Shown here: in pieces, positions 58,512-64,000 of the stretch
How the letters are laid out: each line of letters opens with the position of its first letter
Numbering within the stretch: position 1 is the stretch's first letter
Source of the DNA: Melastoma dodecandrum
Taxonomy: Eukaryota > Streptophyta > Magnoliopsida > Myrtales > Melastomataceae
Direction of reading: 5' to 3'
Assembly (NCBI GenBank): GCA_029817715.1
Contig: JARUPY010000474.1
Span: 4,030,001-4,094,000 of the forward strand
Length of the DNA: 64,000 nt
Notes under the pieces: generated by a model
What the model was told of the DNA's origin: nothing
The model's input: the letters and a program-made list of their open reading frames with translations, nothing else
Database searches by the model: none
Position numbers and translations under genes: made by a program

Positions 58512-60897
58512 GCAGCGTCAAAGCCAAAAACTCCAAAGCAATATATCCCCAGGGAGTCGATTAGAGCAAAGATGCTAGCAAATCAAAAAGGAGAATTATA
58601 TAAACAACACTCTCGTTATCAAGAGTTAAACGAAATTACATGAGCTTATTTCGGTTACGTCCTTTGTCTCGTGGGCAGGTACAAGAGCTCCTCACACAAA
58701 TGGCACAAAACTCCTATGACAAAGGCGAGGGCGGTAGGGCGGAAAAGCTCCAAGCCAAAGTCCTGCAGCAATTCGTCAAACCTTCGATTCCATCGGACAA
58801 AGACGCAATGACGAAATCATATAAGAGGGAAGTACCAAAACTCTACTTCACCTTTCTTACAAATGAAATTACACGAGCAAACTTCATTCTTACTCTAACA
58901 GGAACAAGTCGCATAAACTCCCTTGTTTCTCGTCATCTATTTGATAGGTACATGAGCTTCCTTACACAACAGACGTCAAGCAAGAGTAACTATCTCGTCA
59001 ATCCTTTGATTCCTACGGACAAAGATGCAATGACGAAACACATAGAAAAGGGAAGTATCAAAACTCTACTTCGCCTTTCGTATAAATGAAGTTGCATGAA
59101 CAAACTTCATTCTTACTTTAAAAGAAAACAAGTTACATGAGCTCACTTGTTGTCTGTCCTTTGCTTAGTGTAGGTACATGAGCATCCTATATCTTGGACA
59201 AAGGCGCGGGCGGTTGGGTGGAAAATTTCGAACCAAAGCTTCGAAATTGCCTTTATCGTCACCCAAAGATGACCATACCAAAAGGGAGTATCATCTGCAT
59301 TACTCTCTAACAAAATTTCTCATATTTCCCCAGGTGGAGTCTTATCTCCGTTTCCCCAGCTGGAGTCCTGCCTTCATTCAAGCTGATTACATGCATCGCA
59401 TTCCTCGATTATCATTGAGATGGACATATCCATCTCATCTCCCCAGCGGAATTTTACTTCATTAACTGCCCAAGCAAGAGTCGAAGTACATGAACTAACT
59501 TCGTCTATGTCCGTTGTCAACTGTGTAGGTACATGGACATTCACACAGTACGGTACAAACTCCTAGGTAACGGCGTGGGTGGTCGGGTGGAAGCCGTTTG
59601 ATCCTAGTCTCAAAGAACATGACTGGGGCATGAAAGTGTAAACACTCTACCTTCGAAAGTGCACAAGAACACTACAGAGGTTTGAGTATCTAAACCCATT
59701 CATTTCTTAAACATTCGTGTGCTCATTTGCATATAATTTAAAATTATCTTCAATAAAAAATGCTTCTGAGCGAGAATGGAGAAGGCAAACCTATTCCTAA
59801 ACACTTTCCCAGGGTGATGAGCGCAAACACTGTAAAGATTCATACACGAGTCTTCAGGCGGATAACAAATCCTTTGACAAAAGATGCTCTAAACCGGGAT
59901 GAGATCGAGCATTTCTTCTCTATCCCAAACACGAAACATCGCCCATTGCTAGCCCTTTCGAGCCAAAGTTGAAGTTTCCTTACACACTACACCCAAGAAG
60001 TTTAAGGACCGCCTCACATCGAGGATTAAAGGGAGATCTTGTAGCTAGAAACCGGAAGCAACAGATTGTAGAGGCTACACTTCCTTAAGATTCAAGCAAA
60101 GAGGTATCATCGACAGTTAAGCCCACCAGTTGAGTCGTTCCCAAGGGCCGAACTCCTCAAAGAACTTCTCAAAAAAGACACATATACCAAAGGAAAATAT
60201 TAGAAAGCAAAACGGGGTAAATCCCCGTAATTCAGAAAAGAAAGAATTAGCGCAAAGACCAAAGGTCTGCAAAAGAAAGCGCAAAATAAAAATCAAAAGA
60301 GCAAAATAAAGCATCAGGGCCGACATTGATGGTCGCAAAAGCAAAGGTGTCACCCTTCAAAGACAAAGCTTTCCCCAAAGTGGATTTTTCAAACCAATTA
60401 TTCATCCCCCAACAAAACACGTCAGCTGGTGAGCTGCCTGAAAGATGAAGAATTTGCTTGAATGGTGAAATCTCTACAATCCAGTAGCTTTCGATGAGGT
60501 CATTAAACTTTTCCTTCAAATGACGAATTTAAACTTTTAGTCTAAAGGCCTTAAGCCAAAGCCATATTACAACCTAGGCAAAGACTCCTTTGACCGGTAC
60601 ATGAGCATCCAAATCAAGGGACTTCTAAAATCCAACTGAGATGGCTTTTTAGAAATGACAATAAGATACGAGAGATCAGAAGCCCTTCTTTAATCTCGTT
60701 CTGAAGCAATTTTAACTAATCTCATAAAATAACGCAATAAATAAAACAAGACATACATGAATGTCGTAATCATGCATGCTTGATTACTCTTTACTTCATA
60801 AAGTCATTGTCATGGCTAATGATTTTTCTTGAGGAGCTCTCAGGATACATTTTGGTCAAAGACAACTTTGAAACCTAATTTAAGGCATTTATTATAT
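58512..60897 (+). repeat. Ogre 3' untranslated tract with decayed repeats
   Basis: No coding region. Four diverged units share a head of the form ACATGAGCT(T/C)..TTTCG..GT..GTCCTTTGTC..GTAGGTACATGAGC, at about 58637, 58910, 59135 and 59487. Three of them continue with AAAGGCG.GGGCGGT.GG.(T/C)GGAA. A related GGTACATGAGCATCC word recurs at 60596. The units are 220-350 bp apart. The remainder, to 60897, is A-rich with no recognised feature. Confidence 0.65.
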
Positions 60898-60940
60898 CCT
60901 TGTGAGAAAACTTTCTCAAATTTTCTCACAAGGAGGGGCA
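60898..60940 (+). other. Hairpin abutting the polypurine tract
   Basis: CCTTGTGAGAAAA at 60898-60910 pairs perfectly with TTTTCTCACAAGG at 60921-60933 around a 10-base loop. The purine tract AGGAGGGG at 60931-60938 overlaps the last three stem bases, five bases before the 3' LTR. Confidence 0.8.
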
Positions 60941-60943
60941 AAC

Positions 60944-63900
60944 TGTAATGCCTTAAATTATTGGGCCGATCCAATTTTGCATCCAAAGCCCAATTCTTGT
61001 TAAAAGCCCAAAGCCCACCATTCCGAAAACGACCAAAGCCCGGCCCTAACAATGCAAGCCCAACAAAGCCCAAGCCCAACCACATTTTTATTTATTTTAT
61101 TTATTTTGCTGTTTTAATTTCGTTTACTTCGAGATTATCCACTCCCCCAACGGTTTGAACAGACGCCAACGTCGGGGGAGACGTACACAATCTTTTAGGA
61201 GGCTAACAAATTTTGCCATGTGGCGGCCTTGGATTGGCCCATAGGAAGCACCGGAAGGGAATTCCCCAAACACCCGAATCAGACAAAGGAGGGGGAAGGC
61301 CGTTAGAGGTAAAAAAAAGAAAGAAAAGGAAAATAAAAAGAAGGCAGAGAACGATCGCCAGGGGGGGTCTTCTTCTTCTTCTTCTTCTTCTTCTTCTTCT
61401 TCTTCTTCTTCTTCTTCTTGGTCGGCTTCTTCTTCTTCTTCGGGGGGTCTGCTTCTTCTTCTTCGGCTGGTCACCTCTGGACAAAGGTAAGGAGGAGCAA
61501 ATACCGGACCCCCCCCCCCCCCCCGCGTTGGCAACTAATCCAAGCGGAGCAAGAGACAATAACGGCAGGGAGAATGCCTCCTTACCTCTGCTCGCAGCCA
61601 GCCTTGACTCACCTTGACAATGGCAGCAACCGCAAAGAACGGACGACGGCTCCGTTGAAGCTTCGATGCGTCCACGTCCCTCCAGTTCTGGGAAACCAAA
61701 AGAGAGTCGAAATCACCTCCTGAAGCCTCCCTAGGCCTCTCGGGAGGCCTCCTTTGTCACTGACTTTCTCATTTACTCGTGCAGAGCTTACGACAAGAGC
61801 CATGTAGCCAGCAGCAGCAACTTCGTCTTCACCATCCCCAAACCAGCCGCATTCTAGCTCCATGACACTCTAGGACCAGCGGTGTACACCCGAGCTCGAC
61901 GTCATCCCAACATCACAGATCCCTCCCCCTCCTACGTCGCCCTACCAGTGCCTCTCCTATTGCATCCCCCGGTGATACCCGTCTCCTCAATCGCGAGACT
62001 GACGTTCCTGACCAACGCTGCACCTCACCAGTAATAGGCGACCCCAAGGCGTGTCAATCTCCCTGACGTCCGGCGATGCGGGGACGTCCTCAGAATCAGC
62101 GTCTTCCTCGGCGCCCCCGGATTCAGCAGTGACGTGTATCTGGCACCTCCCCCACAGTCTATCTCCTCTGGTCCTGACAGCAACGGCTCCCTCCTCCGGC
62201 ACTCCCCAGTGACGGTTCCCCGGTGCCAGCTATCCCTACAACCGTCCTCACTTCAGCAAACCTGCAAATATTCAGCGGAGAGTTCCTCCCGACGCGCACA
62301 CGAGTCTCCCATCGTGAGCGTGCGTGCTCGGGAGGTGTGGAGAGGGCTGTTTCCCATCGCGAGCGCCCTTTCTCCCATGTCGATCGAACTCCATTCTCGG
62401 TGAGTCACTGCACCAGCTGCTTCCTATTCATTTTGTAGACCCCTTGGACAAATCTAACCTCATTTATTGTTTTTGTTTGCATGAATACACGTTGCGGCAT
62501 CTTCGAGACATCGTAACCGGAGCTAGCAAGCTCAAAACCATGCGAAATCAGGTCCACTCCCTTCCTACTTCCTCTGTGACTTCGTCGATAGCTTCTGGGA
62601 CTTGTTTGTGCTGTAAACTGCTCGAACTATCTGCGATTGTTGGGATATACGCATGCTGAAATTGGAATGTTGTTCGCTGCCGCATGTTTCTGACGTTTTC
62701 CAGCATAACTCCTTGTCCTGTGCATGGATTGATCTGTTTTTTCACTCCTTGGCTTCCTTTCTCGATGGAGAACAACTTCTCTGTTGAAAGTTTTTTCAAA
62801 CAGACTCGTTTTACCAATGTTTTTCCTCTTCGTATGCTGGAGAATGCAGCTGCCCTGTTCTGCGCATCCGCGGAATGTGCAGCTGCACTCCATCAGGCTT
62901 AGTTTCGACTGTACAGCTCGGATTTGCTTAAATCTACTTGGATTCGTTCCCTTTTTGGCTATTCTACAACCTTCGTGCTTTAAGCTTCTCCATTTGATAC
63001 TTGCTTGATCGAGTTTTGTTTGTTCGAAAAAAGCAGCTCGTTTCTGTGTATGAGTGGAATGTTTTTCGGACATAACTTGAACATCAGAGCTCCGTTTTGC
63101 CTGAAATTGGTTGGAACGGATTTCCCTTTAAGTTTTCTAAAACTTTTGTGTTATACGCATTTCTGTTAAACATACACATCCTGGTCAAATCGCTGTTGGA
63201 GTGCAGATAGAACAGATGTTCCGTCGCATTTCAGGGAAGATTCATACTGTTATACGAAAAACTTCGTATCTCTTTCATCACGTGCCCAAATTTTACAAAA
63301 TTAGCGCTTTTGAAACCATATTTGAGCCCTCTACAAATCTTATTCTTTGAGTTTTTGCTTTCGGGATCATCTGGTTAGTCTAAACATTCAGAAAAGACGA
63401 AGACTTCTAATGTCTCTTGCCCTTTTGCGGCAGCATGAGTATCTTGCGCACCAGATAGCGTAATTTACTCATTTGAGTTCTGAATGGATTAAAATTGAAC
63501 CGAGAGTTAGATCTTTTAATTTACTACAATTTCTGTGTTTTACACTTTTTATTTTGAACAAGTTTAGCCTACAGTCAAACATGGTCAAACTTGATCTGTG
63601 ATGCTGGCCGATTGAAACACATTCCATTCGAATGTCTAGATTCTCCGCTATGCTGGCAGCAGACTACAGATCCATTTTTCCTAAAATTTTTCATGCTAAA
63701 TCATGATTGAGTTATCTAGCATGTGACAAAATTTCATTTTTTTTTGACGAACGAGTTAAGAGTTATGAAATTTTCTTTTCTCATCATTCTGCTGGTCAGG
63801 GATTGCTTATGCAAGAGACTGAATTACATTCTTTGCTTTGTAGAATGAGATTCCGCCGTTGGATTCGTTTGAAATTTTATATTCTAATTTCTTATCAAGA

Positions 63901-64000
63901 TACAGATCTGTAGCTTTTGATTTCACTTAGATCGGACGATTCTAAGTGAAGTTATGCTCTTATTTCCAAACCTGCGTATGCTGCATTCACATCTATGCTA
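60944..64000 (+). repeat. 3' LTR of the Ogre element, first 3057 bp (continues beyond window)
   Basis: Starts TGTAATGCC and is collinear with 44541 to about 47578. By eye I count about 14 single-base differences plus length changes in the CTT tract and in a C run near 61509-61522. About 1.1 kb of LTR, including the shared stem-loop, lies outside the window. Confidence 0.93.
61368..61419. repeat. CTT microsatellite in the 3' LTR
   Basis: About 52 bases of uninterrupted TTC repeat, longer than the 5' LTR tract; gives long but meaningless poly-Leu, poly-Arg and poly-Glu frames. Confidence 0.9.

Larger units (their letters stand above)
44541..64000 (+). mobile_element. Ogre/Tat-lineage Ty3/Gypsy LTR retrotransposon, nearly complete (3' LTR cut by window end)
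   Basis: 5' LTR 44541-48700; interior 48701-60943 (12.2 kb); 3' LTR from 60944. The order is PBS, ORF1, gag-protease, intron, RT-RNase H-second RNase H-integrase, long 3' tract, PPT. ORF1 before gag, very long LTRs, an Arg-tRNA-type PBS, the intron between protease and RT, and dual RNase H are the published hallmarks of Ogre within the Tat lineage. With a full 3' LTR, total length would be about 20.6 kb. It inserted into the transposase of a MULE; the five bases before it are AGTTG, but the matching right duplication is outside the window. Two frameshifts in RT make this copy defective unless they are sequencing errors. Confidence 0.95.

Overview
The window is plant nuclear DNA, most likely from a eudicot. 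The evidence is spliced genes with plant-type introns, plant-specific families (an MCTP C2 protein, a cysteine-type glutathione peroxidase, a kiwellin/ripening-related protein, R2R3-MYBs), Mutator-like elements, and a very large Tat/Ogre-type Ty3/Gypsy retrotransposon. I cannot name the species.

Layout. 1-13 kb is gene-rich. It holds an intronless MCTP gene (1430-4447, +), a six-exon glutathione peroxidase (5057-6156, +), a decayed tandem GPX copy (9069-10062, +) separated from the first by a solo LTR (6642-8609), a small secreted kiwellin-like gene (10904-11395, +), and a collinear PIG-C/GPI2 copy on the minus strand carrying two in-frame TAG codons (12168-13082). 14-37 kb is a tandem array of four minus-strand R2R3-MYB genes with conserved 124/130-bp first exons. 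Copy a (14100-16727) is dead and split by a 1.62-kb solo LTR; b (20369-21580), c (25212-26217) and d (34015-34979) have open spliced frames. The array carries copied upstream blocks and several insertions: a 1.33-kb long-TIR MULE-type foldback element (17663-18990), a second Ogre-family solo LTR (27500-30329) and a 1.94-kb TRIM/LARD-like element (30588-32529).

37.4-44.5 kb is the left part of a Mutator-like element. It has an array of AT-rich palindromes, a 12-exon Ulp1-like (C48) protease gene with an upstream accessory region (38800-42507, +, two apparent frameshifts), and a convergent FAR1/mudrA-type transposase (42681-44540, -, one frameshift). The transposase is cut inside its DNA-binding domain by the Ogre element.

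44541 to the window end is that Ogre/Tat element: a 4.16-kb 5' LTR, a PBS matching the 3' end of a tRNA-Arg, ORF1, gag-protease, a 306-bp intron whose removal puts gag-pro and pol in frame, RT with a degenerate RNase H plus a second RNase H, integrase, a long 3' untranslated tract with decayed repeats, a hairpin against the PPT, and a 3' LTR that runs off the window. The LTRs differ by only about 14 substitutions over 3 kb by eye, so the insertion is recent, yet RT already carries two single-base frameshifts. The least expected signal is a stem-loop followed by an 11-nt PBS-like motif, about 330-350 nt before the LTR end, present in all three Ogre-family LTRs seen here.
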